Shown: positions 23,677-35,015 of the stretch, piece by piece
Layout of the letters: every line of letters begins with the position of its first letter
Numbering within the stretch: position 1 is the stretch's first letter
Source of the DNA: Gambelia wislizenii
Lineage: Eukaryota > Chordata > Lepidosauria > Squamata > Crotaphytidae
Assembly: GCA_030847615.1 (NCBI GenBank)
Contig: JAUMIR010000005.1
Location: 113,737,116-113,801,115, forward strand
Direction of reading: 5' to 3'
Length of the DNA stretch: 64,000 bases
Notes under the pieces: generated by a model
The model's input: the letters and a program-made list of their open reading frames with translations, nothing else
What the model was told of the DNA's origin: nothing
The model's database searches: none
Translations under genes and position numbers: made by a program

Positions 23677-26368
23677 TTATCCAGTGCAGGTAGATATGGT
23701 GTATTGAAGCCTCTTGGCTTTGACTGCAAAAGTATTGAAGAACTCTGGTGTGGCCAAGGATACATCACTCTGTGAATCTAGGGCCATATAAAGTCTTTTT
23801 CTAAAGTGAGGTTTATTCTCTGAGAAAACTTCAGCTAAGCAACTCAGATGGCATATCCTAGTCTGTGTTGAGTCCTGGCATAGCTTTGTGCATGCCACAA
23901 CTGACTCTGCTTCTGAAGTAGGTTTAACTGCCTTTTCTGCAGCCTCACTTTTAGGACTCTCTGTTTTCTTCTTGAGTTTAGGTGACACTGAAGGTGATTT
24001 AAAATGGTGCATTGCTGAACAGTGCTGCGGGCTACCACATTCTGCACATTTCACCTTTACTTTGCAGTTTTTAGCAAAGTGACTTCTTGAACCGCAGCAT
24101 CGGAAGCAAACCTTTTCTTTATCTGCTATTTCCAGCCTTTCGTCATAAGGCCTTTTTGAGAACTCTACAATCTGCAAGGCTATGTGGTTTGTTATGAATG
24201 GGACATGAAATTTCTTTAGTCTCTGGCTTCTTATATGACTTAAACTGAGTGACCTCCATAGATTTAGCTACAACCGTGCTCTTCTCCATCTCTTTGATAG
24301 GTTTTTTGTTCTCCTATACAGTCTTCCCTGGATGCATACTCTGGTAAAGTGTTGGGTACCCAGTCTGTGGGTCATTTCTTTCCTTTGCAGCTCTTGTCAC
24401 AAAGGTCACAAGGTAACTAAAGGGTGGGTAGTGTTGCATGTTGAGTTCCTTATAAGAAAACACCTCTTTTCCCCACATCTCCTGGAGCTGAAAGGGTAGT
24501 TTTTGGAGCACCTGCCTCTGCGTGATGTACTGATCTAAACAAGCTAGACCAGGTAACTCTGGATTACATTTTGCAGACTGAAGTTCAACTAAAAGACCAC
24601 TTAAGTCCCAAAGTTGATGGTAGTCCTTTGATTTGAGGATTGGGAACTTAAAAGCTGATTCAATAAGGATGCTTCAATTTCTGTTGATGCACCATATCAC
24701 TCCTCTAATCTGTTCCACGCTGTCTGCAACGCTTTATCGGGGTCTGACACGTAGGCCACATAGACTCTCTGGACCTAAAGGGATGAGTTGAGGCCCAACC
24801 ATGCCATGAATAAGGTGAGCTCCTCATCTGCTTGCAGCTTCAAGTCTCTAATGGCTCTCTGAAAATTTACCTTCCATAAGAAAGAGTCTTCAGGAAGGTC
24901 TGAGAATTTCTGGACTCCCTTGTCTCTAAGGTCCTTCCTGGGAGTTTTAAACATAAGTGGTGAACAAGACTCCGTGAAGGTGGGAAGAAGCGTGGACTCT
25001 TTTTAGTCTGCAAATCAGCTTGACTGGCGGGCAAGTCCATAGGTTCTCTAGGCCTGTAAGTCTTGGGAGCTTCAGCAGCTGGGGCTTGCTGGATGGTCAC
25101 GCTAGCATGGCTGGGAATTTGGCTCCCTGCCATGGGTTTCTGGTCTCCAAAGGATTCATTGACTGGCATATTTATAGGTAGACAGTCACGATGAATGACC
25201 TTCTCTTTACAGACAAGTTCCTCTGTAGGCTGAAGCCATGGAACGGCAAGCAATTGTGTCTTGCCAGTATTTAAATTAGGAGGTGACTTGATCACTGGGT
25301 CTTGTGGGGGGCTCTCACCCACAAAGAACAAGGTAGACATCCTTTCTCTAGGCTCTTGTGGAGGGAGCTTCCTCAAGTTTTCTTCACTCAGATCATCTTG
25401 GAAGGTCTTGGTTAAAATCCTGGCCTTTATGGACAGTTTTGAAGCCTCATTAGCTTTGAGTAGAATTTTCTTCTCATTCTGAAGAGCAAGTTCTTGCCTT
25501 TCTTGCTCTGCTTTGTGGACAGCTTCTTTCTCTGCTTTGCGGGCAGCTTCTTCCATCACTTGCTCTGCTTTGTGGGCAGCTTCTTGCCTTTCTTGCTCTG
25601 CTTTGCAGGCAGCTTCTTCCATCACTTGCTCTGCTTTGCGGGCAGCTTCTTGCTTTTCTTGCTCTCCTTTGCGGGCAGCTTCTTGCTTTTCTAAATCAAC
25701 CTCTTGATGGGAAAAGGTTAGTTCTTCACTGGCCATTGCTGCTTCTGCTTTGGCATGCAATATTTCAGACTTCAATTTCATTCTTTCCACTTCTTTGAAC
25801 TGCTGGGCTGCCATAGATGAACTCCAGCTAGCATGGGAAGAAAAACTGCTACTACTTTACTGGAGTGGGAACCATGTCTGTGCGAAGAAGACTTGCTGGT
25901 GTGACAGGTTTTTGAGCTCTTTGCACTTTGAGGTTTCCCTGGGTATACTCCTCTGCTGGACTTGGCACTGACAGCAGGGGATTTTTCACTCTCTTTATTA
26001 AGTTCCAAACTCTGCAGCCAGAACTTGACTGTATCCAAAACTGCATTGTACTCCTTTTCTTTATCTGCGACTTCTTCCAGGAACTGTTTTAGTCTGGATT
26101 CTGCATCGGGATTGTTAATGGTCTGAAGTGTTTGGATCCTTTTATTCACCACTTCTTTCCACTGTAGAAAACTGGATTGCTGGGTAAGCTCTCTTCTTTG
26201 CATGTCTTCTGAGCCACAGACTGCTGACAGCAAAGACATAGCATGCTGCAAACTCTTCCAGGCTTCCAGTTCTTTCACACTTAAGTGCCTTTCCTCCTCC
26301 AACAGCAGTTCTAGGGCCTTCTCAGTTGGGTGCCTGTCTCTGAGGGAGCGAGTGTTATGTGTGTCCAT
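23677..26368 (-). pseudogene. BEL/Pao gag-like polyprotein, broken
   Basis: The N-terminal frame (26368-25778) starts MDTHNTRSLRDRHPTEKALE, is helical and charged, and ends in a Ser/Lys-rich stretch. A second frame (25814-24867) overlaps it by 37 bases and carries a long hendecad coiled coil, then a Pro-rich linker. The next part (about 24870-24180) is fragmented but includes LPFQLQEMWGKEVFSYKELN. The last part (24177-23677) has CFRCCGSRSHFAKNCK (a C-x2-C-x4-H-x4-C knuckle) and a second Cys/His cluster (CAECGSPQHC). These fit a nucleocapsid role. Several frameshifts separate the segments. Confidence 0.82.
25495..25700 (-). repeat. 33-bp tandem repeats encoding a hendecad coiled coil
   Basis: About five to six imperfect 33-base units encode 11-residue repeats of the type EQxxxEAAxKA (KAEQVMEEAACKAEQERQEA). 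The 11-residue period is typical of a right-handed or near-straight coiled coil. One unit is shortened (EKEAVHKAEQ), as expected of slippage. Confidence 0.85.
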
Positions 26369-26895
26369 GTGCTGTTTCTTCAGAAAGCGTACCCATTCTG
26401 GCTGGTCCTAGTCGCCAAAGCAACAACTCAGCAAGGATGAAGAGGACTAAACAGTGTAGTGCTGATTTTTACTTACAGCCTGGTACTGCTCCGCTCTCCT
26501 GCTATCACCACTCCTATGCTACTTCAGCACACCAGACCTGGAGCTGGTTGAAGAGTCTTCTAGCTCCTTTATTCAGATTTGCAACATGAACAAACATAAA
26601 ACACACGTTATTCTCTTTATAAAGCTCTATCCATATACTTAAATGGAAAAAGTTCTTCCAAAATGGCTGCTGACCATGTGCTCAGAACTCTGCAGGAAGA
26701 AGTAGACCCAAAATGGCTGCTGTAGCAAGACAGGTTATCTTAACATAGCAACTTTTGCTTCTCCCTTTTCACAGCCACAGAAAGGCCTCTTCTCCGTCTA
26801 TGTGAGTCTTGGGAAACTTGCTTCAATGCAGGGCTGTGCACTGGGACTCTCTCTTAACAGACGGGAGAGGCAAAGGCTGCCCAGTATTCTTACAC

Positions 26896-27530
26896 TGTGA
26901 AGACACACCCAACTAAAGTTGGAAGCAGGTTTGGGTGTGCAACACCAGTACCCAGGTGAGATCAAACTCTTTTACCCAAAAAGGCTCTGATGCTGAATAT
27001 AAAGTTCAAAAAAGGAGGAAGTTTATTTTAAAGAACAAAAGTAAAGGGCTTTCTCCTCCCCAGCTCTAAAAAGCTTGAAATAAAAGGTACTTTACAGTTT
27101 GAGTTTCAGCAATCTTCAGAGTGTCATCTCTCTGGGTTTGATCTCCTCACTCAATGGAGCTGGTGCAGGGTCTTTCAGCTCCTGATTCCTTTCACTTTTT
27201 GTTGTTGGTAACTAATTTGGCTAAATGGTGTAAGAAATTCCCTTCCCGGTTGTCTGGGCCTGCTTGCCACCAATAAAACAGCTCCCTGCAAGCTCATAGC
27301 AAAGACTGAGCAAAAACTAAAAAAACAAAAACAAAAACAAAAACAAACTTCCAGCCAAAACAGAGCTTGCTGGGAAGGAACAAACCAAACCTGGAAAAAT
27401 TCAGGGGAATTCTTCAGCTCCTCCCACAAGTCTAATACAATGAAACATTCCTATGCTCAGACATACTAAGGCCTGAACTAAACAAAGGAAAATGCAGGGG
27501 AGATTCAAACAGTTCTGGCTGGACATCACG
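26896..27530 (-). repeat. 5' LTR of the BEL/Pao element
   Basis: 635 bp. Compared with the other LTR it carries an extra (CAAAAA)n stretch at about 27322-27344. Its outer end reads CACG where the other LTR has CACA, so the canonical TG start on the minus strand has mutated to CG. A primer-binding site next to the inner end is not clear to me. Confidence 0.92.
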
Positions 27531-27535
27531 ATCAG

Positions 27536-28200
27536 CTTCATAGCTGTGTACCAACTTAGGATGGATAAACCTCTGTGAAGTGAAACTTTTGTCTGTCTTA
27601 TTGGCAGATAATGGAGACATAGGGTTCTGTTATCCTCTTCCCCATAGGAGGGCCAAGCAGTTACAGCCTCTGATATCACAGTTGACTACAGACACAATGG
27701 TTCTTACCTCTGCCTTACTGCTCTTCTGAAATGGATAACATATTTTTGCTGCTTTTTCCCAAATAAAATGGCTACAAGTTCCCCACTGTGACTACTTTAT
27801 TTATCTCAGCTTTCTGACAGTACATCTCTTGACCATGCCAATACAATGACTGAAGAGGAGGAGGCTAACATACTCAGTCATACCTGGGGAAATTTGTGTA
27901 TTACCCATTAGTACACTAAGGGTCTATGCAAATCAGTAAAATTACAGCACCTAACAGAACTGTATGAGAACTCTGGGATCACAATAAGGATCCTGTTTTA
28001 TGCTCTGAATTAATCAGTACAGGCCTGTTTGTGAACATCAATAGCATATATAAAATTTGCTGGAACTGGCCAATTTCAAGCATGCACAGGCCTAAACAAA
28101 ACTAGTATTTTAAACAGAACACCACTCTTTCCTCACCTGAATAGAACACAGTTACTGTATAAGAGCTGCTCAGGAAACATGATCATTTAACTGAAATTTA
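27536..28200. other. Unassigned sequence
   Basis: No supported feature seen. Confidence 0.4.
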
Positions 28201-28430
28201 GGGAGCCCTGGTGGTGCAGTAGTTAAATGTCAGTGCTGCAAGTCACAAGGTTATGAGTTTGATCCCAGAGGGCTCCAAGGTTGACTCAGCCTTCCACCCT
28301 TCCATAGGTTGGTAAAATGAGTACCCAGCTTGTTGGGGGTAATTAGCTAAAAATAATCATTGTTAACCACTTAGGGAGTGCTTTGGCACTGATAAGCAGT
28401 ATATAAATATCAGTGCTATTGCTATAGCAA
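28201..28430 (+). mobile_element. tRNA-derived SINE, squamate type
   Basis: The head has Pol III box-like text (GGTGGTGCAGTAGTTAAATG, then GGTTATGAGTTTGATCCCAG as a degenerate B box). It is followed by CTCAGCCTTCCACCCTTCC and GGTAAAATGAGTACCCAGC ... TTGTTGGGGG. The 3' part (AACCACTTAGGGAGTGCTTT ... CAGTATATAAAT) is LINE-like and ends in a GCTATT-type repeat. This arrangement is well known in squamates. Confidence 0.8.
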
Positions 28431-29211
28431 TGCTATTTAAAAAAAGATCTGGAGCAAAATCTGGATTAGAAGAAGTTCATAACTATCCCTTGCTGGCATT
28501 TTTTAAAATTTTTTATTTATTTATTTTATTTTATTTTATTTTATTGGTAAAGAAGAGGAAACACTTTGGGAGAAAATGCTATAAATTATCTCCTACTTTG
28601 AGAGCATTTACCTATAGTAAACCAAGATAATAATTCCTATGCATATGAAGATATGTGAATATTACAGCTTGGCAGAAACAGGATGAGTAACTGTTGGGAG
28701 ATCTTATGAGGCCACAACTGCCCACGACTACAAAAATGTTTTTCAAAAAAAATTTGTCCTCACATACCTTCCACTTCTCTTTTGGGGCCCCTATAGGTGA
28801 TTTTAGTTTCAGAATAGGCCTCTTTTTAAACAGAAAGAATTTGGGAGATCAATTTCTGCATCTGTCCCTATTTTACAAGGTTCAGGGGACACTAAAACAT
28901 GCGGAAATTGTTCCCTTAAGGTTTGGGGATATTTGGGGGTGACAGAAATGGACTACATTTTTCCCAGTAATGCCATATTTTCTCTATTTAGTGCACGAAG
29001 AAACTTGACAACTTTTGCCCATCTTCTCCAGTGACTGTGGCATGTACATTTTCACATTCAACATATTTTGAAAACATCAGAATTAATGCCTGTTTTTCAT
29101 GCATACACATTTTGTTTATTCTCTAAATCCAAGAGTGTTCCACACTGTAGCTTTCTTCTTATATTCTTTTCATACACTGATAAATGCTCCTTTCGCTATC
29201 CCTTAACTAAC
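28431..29211. other. Unassigned sequence with a TTTTA repeat
   Basis: A (TTTTA)n-like run lies at about 28510-28545. Nothing else recognised. Confidence 0.45.
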
Positions 29212-29214
29212 CTC

Positions 29215-29800
29215 AGAGATTATCAGACAGGAACACAAAAAGCATTCCTGTCCCACAATCTCCAGACCCATTCCTGTGCCAGTACAATAACCCTCTCCTT
29301 CAGACTAACCTTCTCTTGCATCCAAAGGCACCCCAGGCATGAACAGAGCTCTATCAGAGCTCCATTCATTTCCTGAACTGAAATCCCACCTGTTCTCACA
29401 AGAAGATGCGAGTGCAGAAAGTTCAAAAATAAAAAGAAAAATACACACAAAAAGGTTCACAAAAGCACATACACACATTAAATAACAAGTAACCTGGAGA
29501 GGGTACAAAAAAGAGGATAGCCTACCTGTTTCTTGTGATCCCACCTGGAAATGTTCTGGCAGGACTGCCCATTTACGCTGTATCCATGAGTCAAAAACTG
29601 CACAAGGTTTCAGATGACAGCAATGCCAGCACTAAAATGGGATGGGCGATCCAAAATGGGATGACAGCTCTGGCCTATCAATAAAAAGAAATGCCACAAG
29701 AATGACAGAAGAACGCAAAACGATGATGTGCATTATTGGTGTCCTTTTGCATTCTGCTGGGATCATTTTGGTGCCACATTAGCCGTATCTGATAATCTCC
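29215..29800 (-). mobile_element. 3-bp-target MITE, 586-bp copy
   Basis: Ends are AGAGATTATCAGACAGG and TCTGATAATCTCC, flanked by CTC on both sides (29212-29214 and 29801-29803). The interior runs in the order of 44686 and 50376: an AGAGCTCCATTCA segment, a CTCACAAGAAGATGCGAG segment, CCTATCAATAAAAAG, and a final GCCACATTAGCCGT segment. This is inverted relative to 42558. No coding capacity. Confidence 0.85.
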
Positions 29801-29803
29801 CTC

Positions 29804-30239
29804 ATCACGTTTTGTGTAACTGTATATCAGTTCATGCTACACTTGAGAACTCTGGGCATTCAGTGGGAGCTGTGTATAAATTACACATATAAATCCAACA
29901 TGTTGTCAGCCAAGTTTTGGGTGGGATGTGCAACATTATGTTGCATGTTTGTATCATCTTTTCACAGCAGCCCTTGAATTGCCTCTGAGATGTGCCAATT
30001 TTTTTATCAGTTTTTCCACCTTTTGCCCATATAAATGATAATTAAACCAAATGGGAAGGATGAAGGACTGGTAGCAAGAAGGGGAATGGAACAACTTTCC
30101 ACTAGTAATTGCTTAAGATCTTTAAAAAATGTTCCTATCAATAAATTATAAATCAGTAGTTTTTTTAAAAAAACTGTTGTATAACAGACAGGGATATTGA
30201 ATTTAGACTAATAACATATGGGTTAAACCTATTCACTAA
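29804..30239. other. Unassigned sequence
   Basis: No supported feature seen. Confidence 0.4.
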
Positions 30240-30774
30240 GGTCTCATCTACACAAGCATAATATGCCAGCTCCCTGCCAGTGTATTCTGGCCATGGATCT
30301 GGCCTGTTCCTCCCCTGTTCCCTGAACAAAATGGGATGGAGCCCAAACTGTCATGCTGGCCCTTCCTTGCAGCTGCATGTGTTGCATTCTCTGAAGCCAG
30401 GAAGCTGGCCCACAGGACTTGACCTAGGCCCCCTGAATGTTTACAGCCTTGGCCACATGCTGTGGGACTCCTTCCTGGTTTTTGAGAGAGCAACATGGAT
30501 GGTAGCTGAAGCAATGGGCTGGTGGGCTGGTTTGGGCTTTTGTGGTTTCGCAGGGCTCAATCAATTTCCCCCCTGCTGGAAGATATTTTTGTGGGTGTCG
30601 TAATACAATGGTGTAATGGGCTTTACCACATCTTAGTCTTGTTATAGCCCCATCTTTGTGCCAGGCACCATCAGGACTGCCCAGGGAACAAAGCAGTTCA
30701 GAAGTCCTGCATCGTTAGGACTCCTGGGCTCCGAGATGGGTACAAGGCAGTGTAAATAGCCATCTAGACAAGGC
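30240..30774. mobile_element. MITE with GGCCTTGTCTAGATG-type terminus
   Basis: The left end (GGTCTCATCTACACAAGC) and right end (CATCTAGACAAGGC) are imperfect inverted repeats, with CTAA at both flanks (30236-30239 and 30775-30778). The right TIR closely matches the TIR of 11245-11898. The interior is GC-richer than its surroundings and non-coding. Confidence 0.55.
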
Positions 30775-30779
30775 CTAAA

Positions 30780-32030
30780 TGAGGACCCTGAGTCTGAGCC
30801 TGAAGTTCTTTGGTGACCTTGGACCTCTCATTCTCAACCCAGCCTATACCACATGATTATTCCAGAAATAAAATGCAATGTTTAAACACAAGCAAGCAAA
30901 CAAAGATATGTTATCCTGAATTCCTAAGGAAATATAATACCTAAGCAGATTGTTTTGGTTGTTGTGTCTGAACAGACATTATTCAAGTTATCATGATGGA
31001 ATAAATTATTTTTTTATCCCAGCAGTGACAGAATGCATACAATGACATCCATGGAGTCTGTAGCCCTCTGAATATCCTCTGTAGCCTTCTCCAAAGGAGC
31101 AACAGATTGGAAAATCAGCATAACATGAAGGAGATATAAGTGAATACGAGAAATGCTTAACAGTATATAAAGGTATGTAAGTTATAAGCCTATAAAGTTA
31201 GACACGATGTAGTCTATATGTTTTAAAGATATGGGGCATTTAAAATGGCCTTATAACTTAAAAGCGTATACGTTGCAAGATGATTTCTTTTTAAAAAATC
31301 AAGCCGAAGGTAGAAACTGACAATGTCTCATTTGTAATAAAAGATTTATAGTTATGGAAATTAACTTGACTATATCAAGATGTTTGAAGAGATTGAATTT
31401 CTCTTTTTATAACAAGATTAATAAAGTAAGAAATTGAATTAGTTATGACATGCACTGCTTTTGAATATCTGCTGTAGGATTAAAAAAATTAAAAAGTAAA
31501 TGTTTTATAATAGGCTATTAATAGTTTCCTCTATAGCAAGAACAACAGATGTGGGCCACTTTTATTAGGTGGTAGAACATAACACAAATGCTTAGCACCT
31601 GATAGAACAATGTGTGAGAGGAAACGTAAAGACTCACCACTACAGAACATCCATCATAATCTTTATTCATTCAACAAGAATCCTCTACATACACATTTTC
31701 TAGCAAGTTCATGTTATAGGACATATAGGAACATTTGAGCAATTTAATTTCAGACTACAGTTTAAATTGGCTTGTTTTCCTCCTCTCTTCTACACTGGTA
31801 GATGCAGTTTGTGCTCTGGAACTGACCTTGACAGGTGGCTGTAGATGAGTATGAAAACACTGTGCACATTATGTGTGCATACAAACATGTATGCATTTCA
31901 AATGCATACAAAACACTACTCAAACATGGTTACTCAATGGAGATATGCATTCAAGCAATGCAAACTATTTAATACATGCCCATTTGGAGGGTGGAGAAGC
32001 AAAAGGCCTACGGAGGGAGAAGACTATCTT
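30780..32030. other. Unassigned AT-rich sequence
   Basis: No supported gene or repeat. Confidence 0.45.
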
Positions 32031-32165
32031 GCATTCTGTTGTTATATCATTATTTCCATCTCCATCTCCATCTTATTTATATAGCGTCATCAATATGCAA
32101 GATGCTTTACAAGTAAAACAACCAAAAATAGTGGGTCCTGCCAAAGCGTACAATCTAAAATATAT
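32031..32165 (-). mobile_element. LINE 3'-end-like segment
   Basis: The text TTATTTATATAGCGTCATCAATATGCAAGATGCTTTACAAG ... CTGCCAAAGCGTACAATCTAAAA, in shortened form, resembles the conserved 3' end of old LINE-type repeats common in reptiles. Only the tail is present. Confidence 0.4.
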
Positions 32166-32273
32166 GTGTACACACACACAAGGACATAAAGGGAAGGAAG
32201 GAATAATAATATGTAGAACTATACAATAGTAAAATGAAATTATCCAGATAAAAACCAAAAAAATACAATATAA

Positions 32274-34589
32274 TCTATATATATAATTCTCTTTTGTATG
32301 TTTCTGTTCCCAGTGTGCTGATTGGCTGCTTCGGAAACATACCCAACCAATCATAGTTCTCCATTGGCCAGCCAATCAGCAGAGGGCATTTTTCAGTACC
32401 ACCTCCTTGGCCTACAGCCACATCTTTGCCTGTTGAGCTGCAGTAATTAAATACTCAGCCAGCTCCCCTTGCTGTCTTAATATGTATGCATGGGGGAAAA
32501 TAATGTTGGTTTCTATATATCCCCACCCTCTTCTTTCTTCCTTTTCCTCCTGTCCTACCTTGCAGGGTAGATTCCCCCTCTTCATCCACTCTTCACCTCT
32601 TCTGCACCCAAAAACATGAGCCCTTCCCCCCTCCTTCTGTCAGGGTATTATGGCTTTAAGTGCAAAAGAAAAAATGTTGGAGCTACAGACCATAGACTAG
32701 CACAGCTGAATTGTGTTTGTTCGCAGCTGTGGCTAGGCAGAGAAATGACTAGCAAACACTCCTATATAGCCAATGCACACGATGCATTGTGTGTGGGTTG
32801 GTGTCATGGAAAAAGAGGAGTGTTTATGGATGTTAGAGAAATTGCTGTTGAGTTTGTTAATGAGGCTTGCTGTGTATATACTGTATTTGTTTATACTGAA
32901 ACTGAAGATAAAGACCTCAAGATATTTTTGGATGAATCTCGCTGTCTGTAAGTTTTTTTGTGTGTGAAAGTGGGTCAGAGTTATGGAACAGCTGCTAGCT
33001 GAAGCCTTTGTTTTTGTGCCCTTTCTACTGCACAGTTCTGCTGTTTTGGCTACTCCTGGGTTAGTTTGTCCCCAGGCTGTCCCAGGTGCCTCTCAGTGAG
33101 CCTATGCTGAGTGGACACCTTTTACCCTAAGGAACGTACAACCTGCAACAACAACAACAACAACAAAATCTGGAAAGGTGTGGGAAGGAGGTGGGAGGCT
33201 GCTCTTTCCAGCCCCTCTTTTTCCTCCTTAGGGGACCCCTTGGGGTCCTCTGGCTGCAACTGGCTCTGCTTCCCATGAGGAGAAAGGCTTTCTTTGAAAA
33301 TACTGCACAGGATGGGCTGCTGTTTGCTAAAAAAAAAATCCCTCTGGTTGGTGGGAGGAGCCAAAGACAGTGAGGAAGGTGAATAGAATGAAGTAAAGTG
33401 GGCTCTCATTGGCTACCAGCTTCCCTTCAATGGAAATCCAGCACGCTGCCCTCGAAGAGCAGCTGGTGTCAGAGCAGAAGGCTAAGGCTCTGCAGTCTGT
33501 GGGTGGGACAAAGGCGAGACCAAAGATTCACAGGAAAGTTAGTGGTGACAATTCCAGCTCTTGCTGGAGAGACTCCTTTGTTCCGTTTTCTATTCATTTC
33601 TGTTTTAACAAGCAGTAGACAAGGGTCCCTAGACCCCCTCTTCTCTAAATAAGGCAGAATTTTTGCATGCTACTTTCGCCAAGTATCTAGACCTGATTCT
33701 TAACCTGGGGTCTGGGGACACCCAGGGGTCTGCGATGTCCTCACAGGGGATCTGCAAAGGTTTGAAGTCTGTTCAAACACCTCCTGCCTGCAGTGGAGTG
33801 ATCATGTGACAGGAGCTAAGGCAAAGGCTAGCTGGCTTGGCCTGCGCATTGTCATTCAATCCACTCCAACCACAAACTTGTAGGAAGAAGCAGGAGAAAA
33901 GTCTTCCTCTCCCACTGAGGGAAGATTTCATAGATAGTGTAATTGTATTAATAGTATTAGTATTAGTATTATTAGGTATTATTTTGATTATGATTATTAG
34001 GGTTTTAAATCTAAGGTCTTGGGTGCCCATGGCAACAAAAGATATTTAAAGGGGCCACCGATAAAGAAAAGGTTAAGAAGCCTTGTTGTAATAGTATTAC
34101 TATTGTTGTTATCAGGTATTATTGCTATTATTGTTGTTAGGGTTTTAAATCTTGAGTTAAATCTTTGGGCCCATTACAACAAAAGATATTTAAAAGTGGG
34201 TCCCTGGTAACGAAAAGGTTAAGAGCCACTGGCATAATTGTATTATTAGTAGTAGTATCAGTATGTGCCCTGCTGGGGTTTCAAGTGGTGGTTGCAGCAT
34301 GGAGTCTGGAGTGGCAGTGTTCTTTTCACATGGTTCAGCTACAGCATATTATTTTAGGAAAAAAATATTTGTATTTGTTTACATGTGGTGGTGATTAGCT
34401 GAGGGAGTGAGAGGAGGGAGGGCCAATGTGAGGCAGGGGGTGGTAGATGCAGATTGAGTGGCAGGAGGTGACTGTGAGGTGGGGAGGGAATTTGCATGTG
34501 GGTGGTGATTGGCTGAGGGAGTGAGGGGTTTGGTTGGGTATGTTTCCTAAGCCACCAATTGGCACACTGGGAAAGGAAACATACCCAAG

Positions 34590-34626
<37 letters not shown>
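32274..34626. mobile_element. 2.35-kb unit bounded by inverted repeats, possibly Helitron-related
   Basis: The left end reads TCTATATATATAATTCTC, then GTATGTTTC, TTCCCAGTGTG, a CCAAT-type GATTGGC and GGAAACATACCCAACCAA. The right end carries the same order inverted, ending in (TA)n and TCTATATA on the minus strand. The match extends about 75 bases. Each end also holds a small inner hairpin (GTATGTTTC against GAAACATAC). A TC start after an A is compatible with a Helitron 5' end, so this could be two insertions in opposite orientation. It could also be one element with long TIRs. The interior holds a separate hAT-like MITE and no recognised gene. Confidence 0.5.
33693..34232. mobile_element. 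hAT-like MITE with duplicated 3' end
   Basis: The left terminus GATTCTTAACCTGGGGTCTG is the known TTCTTAACC-type hAT terminus. The complementary terminus occurs twice on the right: AAAGAAAAGGTTAAGAAGCC (to 34083) and AACGAAAAGGTTAAGAGCCACTGG (to 34232). The preceding about 150 bases (ATTATTAGG ... GTTTTAAATCT ... ACAAAAGATATTTAAA) are tandemly duplicated, and the start of a third unit follows. Confidence 0.65.

Positions 34627-34658
<32 letters not shown>
34592..34658. repeat. Compound (TA)n(GA)n microsatellite
   Basis: A TA run of about 33 bases passes directly into a GA run of about 34 bases at the right border of the inverted-repeat unit. Confidence 0.95.
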
Positions 34659-34661
<3 letters not shown>

Positions 34662-34954
34662 TATATTTTGTAAGAACTGAGTCAGTGAAGATGGATCTCC
34701 CGACTAATTAATTGGATTTTTGGAATAGTGGACATTATTTACTCTGTTATAGAACTAGACCAACGTTTGATATGGGTTTAATATCGCCCAAGCATCCAGG
34801 GAGTCACATCATTGCCCCACCACCTCTGCTGCCATTGCAATGGGATCCAGGCAGTCATCTGGCTATGGCAACAGGGCAGGGCAACAGAGCAACTCACCCT
34901 TAACACACCACCAGCATATGTTCTGTTTGGTATAGCTAGTATAAAGAATATTGT

Positions 34955-35015
34955 TTTGTTAGCCGCCATGAGTCCCTTTTCAGGAGAAAGGCAGCATTTA
35001 AATTGCACAAATAAA
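34955..35015 (+). mobile_element. L2-group LINE 3' terminus
   Basis: TTGTTAGCCGCCATGAGTCC ... GGAGAAAGGCAGCATTTAAATT followed by AAATAAAAATAAAT is the plus-orientation 3' end of the LINE family seen inverted at 9430 and 47655. Only the last 60 bases are present. Confidence 0.65.

Larger units (their letters stand above)
20199..27530 (-). mobile_element. BEL/Pao LTR retrotransposon, defective
   Basis: A 7.3-kb element read on the minus strand: 5' LTR (26896-27530), gag, protease, RT, RNase H, integrase zinc region, polypurine tract, 3' LTR (20199-20810). The target duplication ATCAG is at 20194-20198 and 27531-27535. The domain order and the Pao-type RNase H and integrase N-terminal text identify the BEL/Pao group. 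By eye the LTRs differ at about 23 of some 605 aligned positions, plus one CAAAA-rich length change. Coding regions carry stops and frameshifts. The integrase catalytic core is missing, since only some 120 bases separate the zinc region from the 3' LTR. It cannot be autonomous. Confidence 0.93.

Noticed and set aside
25494..25707. Plus-strand frames rich in Ala/Ser/Cys or Phe/Leu
   Set aside because: Antisense of the gag hendecad repeats on the minus strand.
26880..26895. Primer-binding site next to the BEL/Pao 5' LTR
   Set aside because: The adjoining bases do not start with a convincing tRNA 3'-end complement; the nearest TGG lies about a dozen bases inside, and I cannot support a tRNA.
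32616..32951. 111-codon plus-strand frame as a transposase or Rep piece
   Set aside because: No HUH, helicase or DDE motif is visible.
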